Position numbers and translations under genes: made by a program. Source: Halopseudomonas formosensis (GTDB lineage Bacteria > Pseudomonadota > Gammaproteobacteria > Pseudomonadales > Pseudomonadaceae). From it: a stretch of DNA of 64,000 nucleotides. Under the pieces are notes generated by a model. It was given only the letters and a program-made list of their open reading frames with translations, was not told the origin of the DNA and made no database searches. Shown in pieces: positions 19,274-29,269 of this stretch; position 1 is the first letter of the stretch; each line of letters begins with the position of its first letter. The stretch spans positions 434,001-498,000 of the forward strand of contig NZ_FOYD01000001.1 in assembly GCF_900115905.1 (NCBI RefSeq). The letters are read 5' to 3'.

Positions 19274-20461
19274 ATGCAACAGGATCCAGTTGTCATCGTC
19301 GGGAGTGCCCGCACGCCCATGGGTGCCCTCCAGGGTGAACTTGCCGGTGTTCCCGCCCCGCAGCTCGGTGCTACGGCGATTCGCGCTGCGGTCGAGCGCA
19401 GTGGTCTGGCCGCCGAGGCGGTACAGGAAGTGCTGATGGGTTGTGTGCTGCCCGCCGGCCTCGGTCAGGCACCGGCGCGCCAGGCGGCGTTGGCGGTCGG
19501 GCTGGCCAAGTCCACGGTGTGCACCACCCTGAACAAGATGTGCGGTTCGGGCATGCAGGCGGCGATCATCGCCCATGACCGACTGCTGGCCGGCAGTGTC
19601 GATGTGGTGGTGGCCGGTGGCATGGAGAGCATGTCCAACGCACCCTATCTGCTCGATGGTGCCCGTCAGGGGTTGCGCATGGGGCATGGGCGTCTGCTTG
19701 ATCACATGTTCCTTGATGGGCTTGAGGATGCCTATGACAAGGGTCGTTTGATGGGCACCTTCGCCGAGGATTGCGCCCAGCAGCATGGTTTTACCCGTGA
19801 AGAGCAGGATGCCTGGGCGCTGCAATCGGTGCAGCGGGCGCAGGCGGCCATCGAGCAGGGGCTGTTCGCGGAGGAACTGACACCGATCAGCGCCCAGGTC
19901 GGGCGGCGGGTGGTACAGATGCAGGTGGATGAGACGCCGCTGAAGGTCGATCCGAGCCGTATCCCCAGCCTGAAGCCGGCCTTCCGTGACGGTGGCACAG
20001 TGACCGCGGCCAATTCCAGTTCTATTTCCGATGGTGCCGCAGCATTGTTGCTGATGCGCCAGTCCGAGGCGCTGCGCCGGGGGCTCAAGCCGCTGGCAGC
20101 GATTCGTGGTCATGCGGCCTTTGCCGACGAGCCAGGCCTGTTTCCGGTTGCCCCTATCGGCGCCATCCGCAAACTGCAGGAACGCACTGGCTGGTCGCTG
20201 GATGAGGTCGATCTGTTCGAGATCAACGAGGCCTTTGCCGTGGTCAGCATGATCGCGGTGCGGGAGCTGGGGCTGGACCCGGCAAAGGTCAACGTGCATG
20301 GCGGTGCCTGCGCTCTGGGCCATCCGATCGGCGCTTCGGGCGCCCGCATCCTGGTTACCCTGCTGGCGGCACTGCGCACCCGCGGTCAGCGCAAGGGGGT
20401 GGCGGCGATCTGCATAGGTGGCGGTGAAGCTACGGCCATGGCCATCGAGCTGCTGGACTGA
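19274..20461 (+). CDS. Acetyl-CoA acyltransferase (thiolase)
   Basis: A 395-residue thiolase. The nucleophile Cys lies in [11 protein letters not shown] (near residue 92), and the second catalytic pair is in [19 protein letters not shown] and CIGGGEATA. It should cleave a 3-ketoacyl-CoA to acetyl-CoA plus a shortened acyl-CoA. With 2-methylacetoacetyl-CoA the products would be acetyl-CoA and propionyl-CoA. The order SDR-thiolase-acyl-CoA dehydrogenase resembles the fadB2x-fadAx cluster of P. putida. Biosynthetic and degradative thiolases cannot be separated from motifs alone; the neighbours favour degradation. Confidence 0.92.
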   Translation: MQQDPVVIVGSARTPMGALQGELAGVPAPQLGATAIRAAVERSGLAAEAVQEVLMGCVLPAGLGQAPARQAALAVGLAKSTVCTTLNKMCGSGMQAAIIAHDRLLAGSVDVVVAGGMESMSNAPYLLDGARQGLRMGHGRLLDHMFLDGLEDAYDKGRLMGTFAEDCAQQHGFTREEQDAWALQSVQRAQAAIEQGLFAEELTPISAQVGRRVVQMQVDETPLKVDPSRIPSLKPAFRDGGTVTAANSSSISDGAAALLLMRQSEALRRGLKPLAAIRGHAAFADEPGLFPVAPIGAIRKLQERTGWSLDEVDLFEINEAFAVVSMIAVRELGLDPAKVNVHGGACALGHPIGASGARILVTLLAALRTRGQRKGVAAICIGGGEATAMAIELLD

Positions 20462-20471
20462 GGAGAAGATC

Positions 20472-21608
20472 ATGCTGCTGACTGAAGAACAACGGGAAAT
20501 CGTCGGTGTTGCCCGGCAATTTGCCCGGGAGCGGCTGCTGCCCTTCGCTGCGGACTGGGATCGGGAGCACCGCTTCCCTGCCCAGGCGCTGGCCGAGATG
20601 GGGCAGCTGGGTTTTCTCGGCATGCTTGTGCCAGAGCAGTGGGGCGGGTGTGATACCGGCTATCTGACCTACGCCCTGGCGCTGGAAGAAATTGCCGCCG
20701 GTGACGGTGCCTGCTCGACCATCATGAGCGTGCACAACTCGGTTGGTTGCGCGCCGATCCTGCGGTTCGGAAGCGACGAACAGAAGCGTCGTTTTCTGCC
20801 ATCGCTGGCTAAAGGCGAGCAGATCGGCGCCTTCGCCCTGACTGAGCCGCATGCCGGTTCCGACGCCGGATCACTGCGCACCCGGGCTCGCCGCGATGGT
20901 GACAGCTATGTGCTGGACGGTGCCAAGCAGTTCATCACCTCGGGGCGCGAGGCAGGCACGGTGATCGTCTTCGCGGTCACTGATCCGGATGCCGGCAAAC
21001 GTGGCATCAGCGCCTTTATCGTACCTACCGACAGCCCTGGTTATCAGGTGGTACGGGTTGAGGACAAGCTCGGTCAACACGCCTCTGATACCTGCCAGAT
21101 TGCCTTTGATGGGTTGCGGGTGCCAGCGGCAAACCGGTTGGGCGAAGAGGGTGAGGGGTATCGCATTGCCCTGGCCAATCTGGAGGGAGGGCGCATCGGC
21201 ATCGCTGCCCAGGCAGTGGGGATGGCCCGTGCAGCCTTTGAGGTGGCTCGCGATTACGCCAGAGAGCGCGAGGCCTTCGGCAAGCCGCTGACCGAACATC
21301 AGGCGGTGGCGTTCAGGCTGGCCGACATGCTCACGCAGATAACCGCGGCGCGGCAGATGGTGCACCACGCGGCAGCGCTGCGCGATGCCGGACAGCCGGC
21401 ACTGACGGAGGCCTCCATGGCCAAGCTGTTCGCCTCCGAGATGGCGGAAAAGGTCTGTTCGGCAGCCATCCAGACACTCGGCGGCTACGGCTATCTGCGG
21501 GACTTCCCGCTCGAGCGCATCTATCGCGATGTGCGAGTTTGCCAGATCTACGAAGGTACCAGCGACATACAGCGGCTGGTCATTGCCCGCAATCTGGGTG
21601 GTGACTGA
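20472..21608 (+). CDS. Acyl-CoA dehydrogenase, short/branched-chain type
   Basis: A 378-residue FAD enzyme that introduces the alpha-beta double bond into acyl-CoA and passes electrons to electron-transfer flavoprotein. Visible family motifs are [14 protein letters not shown] (substrate and FAD contact), [20 protein letters not shown] with the catalytic Glu in YEGTSD, and [17 protein letters not shown]. Having the catalytic base in the C-terminal IYEGTS context fits short-chain and 2-methyl-branched dehydrogenases. The ATG at 20472 follows an AGGAGAAG ribosome site and lies 10 bases after the thiolase stop. Confidence 0.92.
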   Translation: MLLTEEQREIVGVARQFARERLLPFAADWDREHRFPAQALAEMGQLGFLGMLVPEQWGGCDTGYLTYALALEEIAAGDGACSTIMSVHNSVGCAPILRFGSDEQKRRFLPSLAKGEQIGAFALTEPHAGSDAGSLRTRARRDGDSYVLDGAKQFITSGREAGTVIVFAVTDPDAGKRGISAFIVPTDSPGYQVVRVEDKLGQHASDTCQIAFDGLRVPAANRLGEEGEGYRIALANLEGGRIGIAAQAVGMARAAFEVARDYAREREAFGKPLTEHQAVAFRLADMLTQITAARQMVHHAAALRDAGQPALTEASMAKLFASEMAEKVCSAAIQTLGGYGYLRDFPLERIYRDVRVCQIYEGTSDIQRLVIARNLGGD

Positions 21609-21683
21609 CCAGGCGGTTCTATCACGGCCATGCTCGATACGGCCATGGCCGGCGCTTTGATAACAAAAACAAGGAGTAGCACA

Positions 21684-23333
21684 ATGCAGAAATTCCAAAT
21701 CGGCAGCATGCAACGGGTTCCGCTGATGATCAGCAGCATCCTGCAGCACGCGGCGGTCGCCCACGGCGACCGTGAAATCGTCTCGCGGCTGGTAGACGAG
21801 CCGCTGTGGCGGTACGACTATGCCGGCCTCGCCGAGCGGGCAGGGCGCGCAGCCAACATGATCAAGCGGCTGGGAGTCGGCCCGGGGGATTTCGTCTCGA
21901 CCCTGGCCTGGAACACCCACAGGCACTATGAGCTGTTCTTCGCGGTGCCCGGCATCGGCGCTGTACTGCATACCGGCAACCCGCGCCTGTCGGACGAGCA
22001 GATCGCCTATACCTTGAACCATGCGGGTAGCAGCGTACTGCTGTTCGAGCGCAACTTCGCCGATCTGGTGCAGCGCCTGTTGCCCCGGCTGACCAATATC
22101 CGCCATTTCATCATGCTTGCCGACGCGGACCTGCCGGACATGCCCGGCGTGAACCTGCTGGGTTACGAGCAGCTGCTGGCCCAGGAAGAGTCCTTCGATC
22201 AGTGGCCGAGCTTCGATGAGAATGCCGGCGCTATCCTGTGTTACACCTCGGGTACCACCGGCAACCCCAAGGGCGTTCTCTACAGCCATCGCTCAATAGT
22301 GCTGCATGCGCTGGCTGCGGGTCTCAACAGCGCGTTCAACTTCTCCGCCTTTGATTGCATCATGCCCTGTTCTTCCCTGTACCACGGCACGGCCTGGGGT
22401 GTGCCCTTTGCAGCCGCGATCAATGGCTGCAAGTTCGTGCTGCCCTGCGACAAGATGGACGGCGCCAGCCTGCAGGAGCTGATCCAGAACGAAGGGGTGA
22501 CCTTCTCGGGGGGCGTACCGACCATCTGGACCATGTATCTGGATCACCTCGAGCGTACCGGTGAAGACGCCGGAAAGCTGACCCATCTGATTATCGGCGG
22601 CTCTGCTGTGCCCCGCGCCATGGCTGAGAAATTTCAGACCAAATACGGGGTGGCTGTGCGCCAGCTGTGGGGCATGACCGAAACCAGCCCCCTGGGTGTG
22701 GTGGCCACCCCAACGCCCAAACTGGCGCAGTTGGGAGAAGACGCAGTCAATGATGTCATCTGGAGCCGTCAAGGACGCCTTCAATACGGCATCGAACTCA
22801 AGGTGGTGAATGAAAAAGGCGAACGCCTGCCGGCCGATGGCAAGAGCGCGGGTACCTTGATGGTGCGCGGTCCGTGGACGGTGGAGCGCTATTTCCGCAG
22901 CGACACCAGTGCGCTGGATGCCGAGGGCTGGTTCGATACCGGCGATATCGCCACTCTGGATGAAAACGGTTTCATGCGTATCACCGACCGTACCAAGGAT
23001 GTGATCAAATCCGGCGGTGAGTGGGTCAGTTCCATCGACGTCGAGAATGCCGCCATTTCCTGTCCCGGAGTGCGAGTCGCTGCGGTGATAGGCGTCTATC
23101 ATCCCAAGTGGGAAGAGCGACCCTTATTGATAGTGGAAACCCACCCGGGCGAAACAGTCACCATGGAAATGATGCTGGCACACCTGGAAGACAAGATCGT
23201 CAAATGGTGGATGCCCGACGATATGATTCTTGATGAAGTGCCCCTGACTGCCACCGGCAAGATCGACAAGAAGGTACTGCGGGATCGCTATTACAACTAC
23301 CTGGCTGATTCCAGGCTTCAGGCGCAGCTGTAG
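21684..23333 (+). CDS. AMP-dependent acyl-CoA synthetase
   Basis: A 549-residue adenylate-forming ligase that activates a carboxylic acid as its CoA thioester. The P-loop is [12 protein letters not shown] (near residue 190), the second motif is [11 protein letters not shown], the hinge is [15 protein letters not shown], and the catalytic Lys is in [12 protein letters not shown] near the C terminus. It resembles medium-chain acyl-CoA synthetases. Substrate specificity is not readable. The ATG at 21684 is preceded by an AAGGAG site; an earlier in-frame ATG at 21630 lacks one. It would activate the acid made from the amine-derived aldehyde. Confidence 0.92.
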   Translation: MQKFQIGSMQRVPLMISSILQHAAVAHGDREIVSRLVDEPLWRYDYAGLAERAGRAANMIKRLGVGPGDFVSTLAWNTHRHYELFFAVPGIGAVLHTGNPRLSDEQIAYTLNHAGSSVLLFERNFADLVQRLLPRLTNIRHFIMLADADLPDMPGVNLLGYEQLLAQEESFDQWPSFDENAGAILCYTSGTTGNPKGVLYSHRSIVLHALAAGLNSAFNFSAFDCIMPCSSLYHGTAWGVPFAAAINGCKFVLPCDKMDGASLQELIQNEGVTFSGGVPTIWTMYLDHLERTGEDAGKLTHLIIGGSAVPRAMAEKFQTKYGVAVRQLWGMTETSPLGVVATPTPKLAQLGEDAVNDVIWSRQGRLQYGIELKVVNEKGERLPADGKSAGTLMVRGPWTVERYFRSDTSALDAEGWFDTGDIATLDENGFMRITDRTKDVIKSGGEWVSSIDVENAAISCPGVRVAAVIGVYHPKWEERPLLIVETHPGETVTMEMMLAHLEDKIVKWWMPDDMILDEVPLTATGKIDKKVLRDRYYNYLADSRLQAQL

Positions 23334-23349
23334 AGACGGAGAAGGGGGG

Positions 23350-24435
23350 ATGACGGCGAGCATGAACAGCGGTCCGTTGGCCGGTCTGCGGGTGTTGGAG
23401 TTCGCCGGCATCGGTCCCGGCCCGCATTGCGCCATGCAGCTGGCGGATATGGGAGCGGATGTCCTGCGCGTTGAGCGCCCGGGGGGCAACGGTTGGCCTA
23501 ACCCCGTGGTCGATCGCGGACGATCGGTCATTACCCTGGATATCCGCACTGAGGCCGGTCGCCAGCGCTGTCTGGAGCTTGCTCAACGTGCCGACGTGCT
23601 GATTGAAGGCAATCGTCCCGGGGTGATGGAGCGTCTCGGGCTGGGTCCGGACCAGTTGTGCGCGCTCAACCCGCGGCTGGTCTATGGCCGCATGACCGGA
23701 TGGGGACAGACCGGGCCTCTGGCCCGGTCCGCCGGCCACGACATCAACTATATCGCCTTGACCGGGGCGCTGGCAGCCATCGGTCCGGCGCAGGGTGAGG
23801 CGATTCCACCGCTGAATCTGGTGGGTGATTTCGGTGGCGGCTCGATGTTCCTGACGGTGGGCATTCTCGCTGCGTTGTTGGAGCGAGAACGCTCGGGGCA
23901 GGGGCAGGTGGTTGATGCTGCCATCGTCGATGGTACCGCGTCACTGATGTCGTTCTTCAGTGGTCTGTTGCCCAGCGGTCGCATTGATATGCGTCAGGGC
24001 TGCAATCTGCTCGGTGGCGCAGCGCCCTGGTACCGTTGCTACCGTTGTGCCGACGGTCGACAGATTGCTGTGGGAGCGCTGGAACCGGGGTTCTATGCTG
24101 AGCTGGTGGCGCTCACCGGGGCAGGTGAGGTGATGCAGCAGCAGGCGCAGGATGCGACTGGGCAAACATTGCAGGCCGAGCACTGGGCGCAGCTGTTTGC
24201 CCAGCGTACGCGGGACGAGTGGTGCGCATTGCTGGAGGGGACGGACGCCTGCTTCGCACCGGTGCTGGAGCTGGAAGAAGCCCGACTGCATCCCCACATG
24301 GCATCACGGGGAACCTACCAGCAGATCGATGGTGTCCTGCACAGTGCACCTGCTCCACGCTTTTCGCGCACTGCGTCAGGAATACGCTCCAGCGTTCAGC
24401 TCGATCCGGACGCTGATATCTGGAGTGAGCCCTGA
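23350..24435 (+). CDS. Alpha-methylacyl-CoA racemase (CaiB/AMACR family)
   Basis: A 361-residue member of the class III CoA-transferase/racemase family. The racemase catalytic set is present: His-Asp in GHDINY, Asp in [10 protein letters not shown], and Glu in [10 protein letters not shown]. These correspond to His126, Asp156 and Glu241 of mycobacterial Mcr. Such enzymes interconvert (R)- and (S)-2-methylacyl-CoAs so that the acyl-CoA dehydrogenase can act on them. Its place right after the ligase suggests that the pathway meets a racemic or R-configured 2-methyl acid. A related CoA transferase is less likely given these residues. Confidence 0.88.
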   Translation: MTASMNSGPLAGLRVLEFAGIGPGPHCAMQLADMGADVLRVERPGGNGWPNPVVDRGRSVITLDIRTEAGRQRCLELAQRADVLIEGNRPGVMERLGLGPDQLCALNPRLVYGRMTGWGQTGPLARSAGHDINYIALTGALAAIGPAQGEAIPPLNLVGDFGGGSMFLTVGILAALLERERSGQGQVVDAAIVDGTASLMSFFSGLLPSGRIDMRQGCNLLGGAAPWYRCYRCADGRQIAVGALEPGFYAELVALTGAGEVMQQQAQDATGQTLQAEHWAQLFAQRTRDEWCALLEGTDACFAPVLELEEARLHPHMASRGTYQQIDGVLHSAPAPRFSRTASGIRSSVQLDPDADIWSEP

Positions 24436-24445
24436 GCTGTCTGAC

Positions 24446-26215
24446 TCAGAACGGCCAGAATATCGGGATGAAGATCACTCCCAATACCCAGAAGATCAGG
24501 TTCAGCGGCAGGCCCACCTTGATGAAGTCCACGAAGCGGTAGCCGCCGGCGCTGTAGACCATGGTATTGGTCTGGTAACCGACCGGTGTGGCGAAGCTGG
24601 TGGAGGCGGCGAAGGTGACGGCGATGAGGAAGGGGGTCGGGTCGACCCCCATCAGCTTGGCTGTGGACATGCCGATAGGCGTCAGGATGACCGCCGCGGC
24701 AGCATTGCTCATGAACTCGGTAAGCAGCAGCGCCATCAGGTAGAGCACCGCCAGTACCACCAGTGGACCGAAGTCGCTGACCAGCCCCAGGGTGTTGGCC
24801 ACCACGAACTCGGCGGCACCGCTCTGACTCATGGCCACTCCCAGCGGCAGCAGGCCGGCGAGCAGGATGATGATGCGCCAGTCGATGGCGTCATACACCT
24901 CGTCGGCGTCCAGACAGCCGGCCAGGGTCATGGCCACCGCCCCGACCAGAGCGGTGATCGCGATCGGTGCCCAACCGATGGCGGAGATGGCGATCACCAT
25001 GATCATGGTGATCAGGGCGAAGGGGGCGCGCCAGCCCATGGGCCGGTCATGGTCGCGCTGGCTGAGCACTATGACGTTGGCGTCCTGGCGCAGCGCCGGC
25101 ATCTCGCTCTCGGGCATCAGCATCAGCAGCACGTCGCCTACGTTCAGGCGCACCTCCTTGAGCTGCTTGCGTAAAACCTCGCCGCGGCGGTGCACGGCCA
25201 GGACTGTCGCGTTATGCTGCCAGCGTCGGTCCAGCACGCCCAGACTGCCGCCGATCAATCGTGAACGCGGGGCTATCATGACCTCGGTCAGCACCTGCTG
25301 GGTGCCTTCCTCCAGGGTGCGCTGACGCAGCTGGAATTCGGAGTTGATCTCCAGGCCTGTCCGGTTCTTCAGCTCATCGAGTTTCGACCAGTCGCCCCGG
25401 GCGATCAGCACGTCGCCTTCCTCCAGTACCTGGGAGCGCGGCGACCAGACCTTCTCATCGCCGCGGATCAGTTCCAGTACGTAGACGCCGAACTCCTCGC
25501 CAAGCTTGGCCTCGCCCACCGAGCTGCCGATCAGCGAGGAATCCGGCATGACCCGCAGCTCGGTGATGTACTTGCCCAGCTCGTAATGCTCCACCAGCTC
25601 GGTAGCGCGTGTGCGCGGCAGCAGCCAGCGGCCCAGCGTCAGCAGGTAGAAACACCCGGCGAAGAAGCAGATGACCCCCAGGGGGGTGAATTCGAACATG
25701 GTGAACCCGGGATGCCCCAGGTCCTTGGCCATGGCATTGACCAGCAGGTTGGTTGAGGTGCCGACCAGGGTACAGACGCCCGCCATCTGGGATACATAGG
25801 AGAGGGGGATCAGCGCCTTGGAGGCGGACATGCCGATGCTGGCCGTGGCGGTCATGACGATGGGCATGAATACCGCCACTACCGCGGTATTGTTGACGAA
25901 GGGGGCTACTACCGCGAGTACCCCGAACAGTGTGAGCAGAAACAGGAATGGCGATCTGGCCTGGCTCAGCAGTCGACCGATGCCCGACAGCGCGCCGCTG
26001 TTCTGCAGGCCGGCGGCAAGGACGAACATTGCCGCTACGGTGATGGTCGCCTGGTTGCTGAAGCCGCTCAGTGCCTGCTCCGGGTTGACCAGTGCGAGAA
26101 TGGCCAGCCCCGACAGGACCAGCAGGGCCACGGCGTCGATGCGCAGTTTCTCCGTGGCAAACAACAGGACCGCCACCAGGGCGATGCCCAGTACCAGCGC
26201 GATTTCGATTGTCAT
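24446..26215 (-). CDS. SLC13/DASS-type anion transporter with two RCK_C domains
   Basis: A 589-residue inner-membrane carrier. The hydrophobic N-terminal half and C-terminal half form two membrane repeats. Between them lie two TrkA-C (RCK_C)-like domains, recognisable as ELRVMPDSSLIGSSVGEA and, about 90 residues later, VMIAPRSRLIGGSLG. The family moves sulfate, di- and tricarboxylates or silicate with sodium; the substrate here is unknown. The ATG at 26215 has a GGGGGAAG site. It converges on the racemase gene with only 10 bases between the stops, so there is no room for a separate terminator. It may belong to either the accessory block or the core flank. Confidence 0.85.
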   Translation of the reverse strand: MTIEIALVLGIALVAVLLFATEKLRIDAVALLVLSGLAILALVNPEQALSGFSNQATITVAAMFVLAAGLQNSGALSGIGRLLSQARSPFLFLLTLFGVLAVVAPFVNNTAVVAVFMPIVMTATASIGMSASKALIPLSYVSQMAGVCTLVGTSTNLLVNAMAKDLGHPGFTMFEFTPLGVICFFAGCFYLLTLGRWLLPRTRATELVEHYELGKYITELRVMPDSSLIGSSVGEAKLGEEFGVYVLELIRGDEKVWSPRSQVLEEGDVLIARGDWSKLDELKNRTGLEINSEFQLRQRTLEEGTQQVLTEVMIAPRSRLIGGSLGVLDRRWQHNATVLAVHRRGEVLRKQLKEVRLNVGDVLLMLMPESEMPALRQDANVIVLSQRDHDRPMGWRAPFALITMIMVIAISAIGWAPIAITALVGAVAMTLAGCLDADEVYDAIDWRIIILLAGLLPLGVAMSQSGAAEFVVANTLGLVSDFGPLVVLAVLYLMALLLTEFMSNAAAAVILTPIGMSTAKLMGVDPTPFLIAVTFAASTSFATPVGYQTNTMVYSAGGYRFVDFIKVGLPLNLIFWVLGVIFIPIFWPF

Positions 26216-26283
26216 GCGTGCTTCCCCCAAGCTCGTCAGCTAACGATAGCCTGTTCTCTACGCAATAGGGGAGGGGAAAAATG

Positions 26284-26311
26284 ACAAAGCCGAGCATGAG
26301 CTCGGCTTTGT
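26284..26311 (-). terminator. Rho-independent terminator of the tRNA-Leu operon
   Basis: An uninterrupted 12-bp stem (ACAAAGCCGAGC with its complement) and a 4-base loop follow the second tRNA on the minus strand. A CATTTTT stretch comes next in the direction of transcription. Confidence 0.8.
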
Positions 26312-26317
26312 TCAGAT

Positions 26318-26404
26318 TGGTGCCCAGGAGAAGACTCGAACTTCCACGGCCGTGAGGCCACTAGCACCTGAAGCTAGCGTGTCTACCAATTTCACCACCT
26401 GGGC
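26318..26404 (-). tRNA. tRNA-Leu(CAG), copy 2 in transcription order
   Basis: An 87-base gene on the minus strand with a 7-bp acceptor stem starting GCCCAGG, a D arm with TTGGTAGA, anticodon stem CTAGC/GCTAG and loop TTCAGGT (anticodon CAG). It has a long class II variable arm, a T loop GTTCGAGTC and an encoded CCA end. It differs from the other copy at one base (26356 versus 26485) in the variable arm, where this copy has the better-paired form. Confidence 0.97.
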
Positions 26405-26446
26405 GGGTACTGCAGTGGAGACTGAACAGGTTCAGTCGCCTTGAAT

Positions 26447-26533
26447 TGGTGCCCAGGAGAAGACTCGAACTTCCACGGCCGTGAAGCCACTAGCACCTGA
26501 AGCTAGCGTGTCTACCAATTTCACCACCTGGGC
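26447..26533 (-). tRNA. tRNA-Leu(CAG), copy 1 in transcription order
   Basis: Same length and structure as the copy 129 bases downstream, with acceptor GCCCAGG, anticodon loop TTCAGGT, class II variable arm and encoded CCA. The single difference is in the variable arm (A at plus-strand position 26485). It is transcribed from the promoter at 26607-26635. rnr follows on the other strand, as in P. aeruginosa. Confidence 0.97.
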
Positions 26534-26606
26534 ATGTCTTTCGTACATCTCTGCTATGCTGAACCTGTCTGTTCCGCGGCGCAACGATGTCTTGTTGACG
26601 GCGCGA

Positions 26607-26635
26607 ATGATACGCAGCAGGCAAAACCTTGTAAA
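26607..26635 (-). promoter_or_regulatory. Sigma-70 promoter for the tRNA-Leu pair
   Basis: On the minus strand TTTACA (26630-26635) and TATCAT (26607-26612) are separated by exactly 17 bases. The start would be near 26600, about 65 bases before the first tRNA. It is followed by GCGCC, a GC-rich discriminator typical of stable RNA promoters. Confidence 0.7.
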
Positions 26636-26713
26636 CCCCTGTTTGCAAAAATAATTCTCCCGTCGGGAAATAGTTGGTGCAAGAAACCGCGTTTCGCGGT
26701 TCAATAGGCGTCT

Positions 26714-29257
26714 ATGACGAAAAAGACCAAACCTCAAGTCTCGGTGCCCGCACCGAGCAATGCTGTCGAGTCGAGCTCTGCCGACCCGATCAGCTGGACC
26801 GAACTGGATCCGGCAGCCCAGCGTGAAGCAGAGAAATACGATAATCCCATCCCCAGTCGCGAACTCATTCTCCGCCTCCTGGCCGAGCGTGGCGCGCCGG
26901 CGACCCGTGCCCAGTTGCAGCAGGAATTCGGGCTCTACGATGAAGACAGCATCGAGGCCCTGCGTCGGCGCCTGCGCGCCATGGAGCGCGACGGTCAGCT
27001 GATCTATACCCGCCGTGGCGCCTATGCGCCGGTGGACAAGCTCGATCTGATCAGCGGTCGGGTCCAGGGGCACCGGGACGGCTTCGGCTTCCTGGTGCCG
27101 GACGACGGCAGCGAGGATCTGTTTCTCGGTCCGGCGCAGATGCGCCTGGTATTCGATGGTGACCGGGTGCTCGGCCGGGTCACCGGTGTTGACCGCCGCG
27201 GTCGCCGTGAAGGTGCCGTTGTGGAAGTCATCGAGCGTGCCCACGAGATTCTGGTGGGGCGCTATTACGAGGAAAGCGGCATCGGCTTCGTCGCCGCGGA
27301 CAACGCTCGCATCAAACAGGAAGTGGTCATCGCCCCCGGCAGCGCCGGTGGTGCCAAGCCCGGCCAGTATGTCGAGGTGCGCATCACCCACTGGCCGACC
27401 ATGAGCCGTCAGGCCACCGGCGAGGTGATCGAGGTTGTCGGTGATTACATGGCGCCGGGTGTGGAGATCGAGGTTGCACTGCGCAGCTACGATATCCCCA
27501 GCGTCTGGCCCCAGGAAGTGCTCGACGAGGCAGCGAAGCTGTCCGACCAGGTGGCCGAGAAGGACAAGGCCAAGCGCGTCGACCTGCGCCATCTGCCGCT
27601 GGTGACTATCGACGGTGAAGATGCCCGCGACTTCGACGATGCGGTGTACTGCGAACCGCGCAAGGCCAGTGGCTGGCGGCTGTTCGCCGGTGGCTGGAAG
27701 CTTTACGTGGCCATCGCCGACGTTTCCCATTACGTGTCCCTGGGCTCGGCGCTGGATGCCGAGGCCGAGCTGCGCGGCACGTCGGTCTATTTCCCCAGTG
27801 AAGTGATCCCCATGCTCCCGGAGGCCATTTCCAATGGTCTCTGTTCGCTGATGCCCGGTGTCGACCGTCTGGCCATGGTCTGCGAAATGACCATCTCCAA
27901 GACCGGCGAGCTGACCGACTTCGAATTCTACGAAGCGGTCATCCATTCCCATGCGCGGCTGACCTACAACAAGGTCTCGACCATGCTGGAGCATCCGCGC
28001 AGCCGCGAGGCCAAGGCGCTGAATGAGGAGTACGCCGAGGTTCTGCCGCACCTGAAGAATCTGTACGACCTCTACAAGGCACTGGCCAAGGCCCGTCAGG
28101 GGCGTGGCGCCATCGACTTCGAAACCACCGAAACACGCATGCTGTTCGGTGAGGATCGCAAGATCGCCGAGATTCTGCCGACGGTGCGCAACGATGCGCA
28201 CAAGATCATCGAGGAATGCATGCTGTGCGCCAACGTGGCCACTGCACGCTTCATGCAGGAACTGGACATTCCCGCGCTGTACCGGGTGCATGATGGGCCC
28301 AAGCCGGAGAAGGTCGAGCGACTGCGCCAGTTCCTCGGATCCATGGGGCTGTCGCTGACGCGCAAGAAGGGTGACCCGACCCCCGAGGATTATGCGGCGG
28401 TGCTGGCCAGGGTTCAGGATCGTCCTGACGCCCAGCTGATCCAGACCGTGATGCTGCGCTCTCTGAGTCAGGCGGTATACACCCCGCACAACGCCGGGCA
28501 CTTCGGTCTCAACTACGAGGCCTATACGCACTTCACCTCGCCGATCCGGCGCTATCCGGACCTGCTGGTGCACCGCGCCATCCGTTCGGTGATCCGCTCT
28601 CGGCGCAAGACCGATCTGGTTCGCCGTGCCGGCGCCGGCACCCTGCCCAAGGCGGCCATCTATCCCTACGACCTTGCCGAGCTGGAGCGTCTGGGCGAGC
28701 AATGTTCGCAGAACGAGCGCCGGGCCGATGAGGCCAGTCGCGACGTGGTCAGCTGGCTCAAGTGCGAGTTCATGCAGGACAAGGTCGGGGAGAGTTTCGA
28801 TGGCCTGGTCACCGCGGTGACCAGCTTCGGCCTGTTCGTCGAGCTGACTGACATCTACGTCGAGGGCCTGGTGCACATCACCGCACTGCCGGCGGACTAC
28901 TACGACTTCGATGCCGTACAGCACACGCTGACCGGCGAGCGTGCCGGGCGGGTATTCCGTCTGGGTGACTCGATCCGCGTGAAGGTCGCACGGGTTGATC
29001 TCGATGAGCGCAAAATCGACTTCGAGATGGCCAGTGACGACGGCAAGGCAGACCGCGTCGACAACAGTCGTGCCGTGCGCGAGAAACTGCTCCAGGAGGC
29101 TCGCAAGGCCGGGGACAAAGGCAGTCGAAGCAATAAAGGTACGGCCAGAGAGGGGAGGTCCGGCAGCCGCGAGACGTCCAGCGGCCCGCGCAAGGGCGGC
29201 AAGGGTGGTGACACCCCCTCCGCCGGACCGCGCAAGCGCAAGGCCAGTAACAGATAA
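26714..29257 (+). CDS. rnr: Ribonuclease R
   Basis: An 847-residue 3'-to-5' exoribonuclease that degrades structured RNA and takes part in rRNA and tmRNA-linked quality control. The N terminus has a winged-helix-like region, then cold-shock domains (GRVQGHRDGFGFLVPDD). The RNB catalytic core has the metal-binding Asp residues in TIDGEDARDFDDAVYC. An S1 domain follows (FDGLVTAVTSFGLFVELTD), and a basic Gly/Ser/Arg-rich tail ends it. The ATG at 26714 is the first plausible start. rlmB begins 12 bases later, and the tRNA-Leu genes are upstream, as in PAO1. Confidence 0.97.
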   Translation: MTKKTKPQVSVPAPSNAVESSSADPISWTELDPAAQREAEKYDNPIPSRELILRLLAERGAPATRAQLQQEFGLYDEDSIEALRRRLRAMERDGQLIYTRRGAYAPVDKLDLISGRVQGHRDGFGFLVPDDGSEDLFLGPAQMRLVFDGDRVLGRVTGVDRRGRREGAVVEVIERAHEILVGRYYEESGIGFVAADNARIKQEVVIAPGSAGGAKPGQYVEVRITHWPTMSRQATGEVIEVVGDYMAPGVEIEVALRSYDIPSVWPQEVLDEAAKLSDQVAEKDKAKRVDLRHLPLVTIDGEDARDFDDAVYCEPRKASGWRLFAGGWKLYVAIADVSHYVSLGSALDAEAELRGTSVYFPSEVIPMLPEAISNGLCSLMPGVDRLAMVCEMTISKTGELTDFEFYEAVIHSHARLTYNKVSTMLEHPRSREAKALNEEYAEVLPHLKNLYDLYKALAKARQGRGAIDFETTETRMLFGEDRKIAEILPTVRNDAHKIIEECMLCANVATARFMQELDIPALYRVHDGPKPEKVERLRQFLGSMGLSLTRKKGDPTPEDYAAVLARVQDRPDAQLIQTVMLRSLSQAVYTPHNAGHFGLNYEAYTHFTSPIRRYPDLLVHRAIRSVIRSRRKTDLVRRAGAGTLPKAAIYPYDLAELERLGEQCSQNERRADEASRDVVSWLKCEFMQDKVGESFDGLVTAVTSFGLFVELTDIYVEGLVHITALPADYYDFDAVQHTLTGERAGRVFRLGDSIRVKVARVDLDERKIDFEMASDDGKADRVDNSRAVREKLLQEARKAGDKGSRSNKGTAREGRSGSRETSSGPRKGGKGGDTPSAGPRKRKASNR

Positions 29258-29269
29258 GCGACATCATCA

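Noticed and set aside
26318-26404. tRNA-Leu as an attachment site for an integrated element
   Set aside because: No copy of the tRNA 3' end is seen near 3343-3500, and there is no integrase gene in the block.
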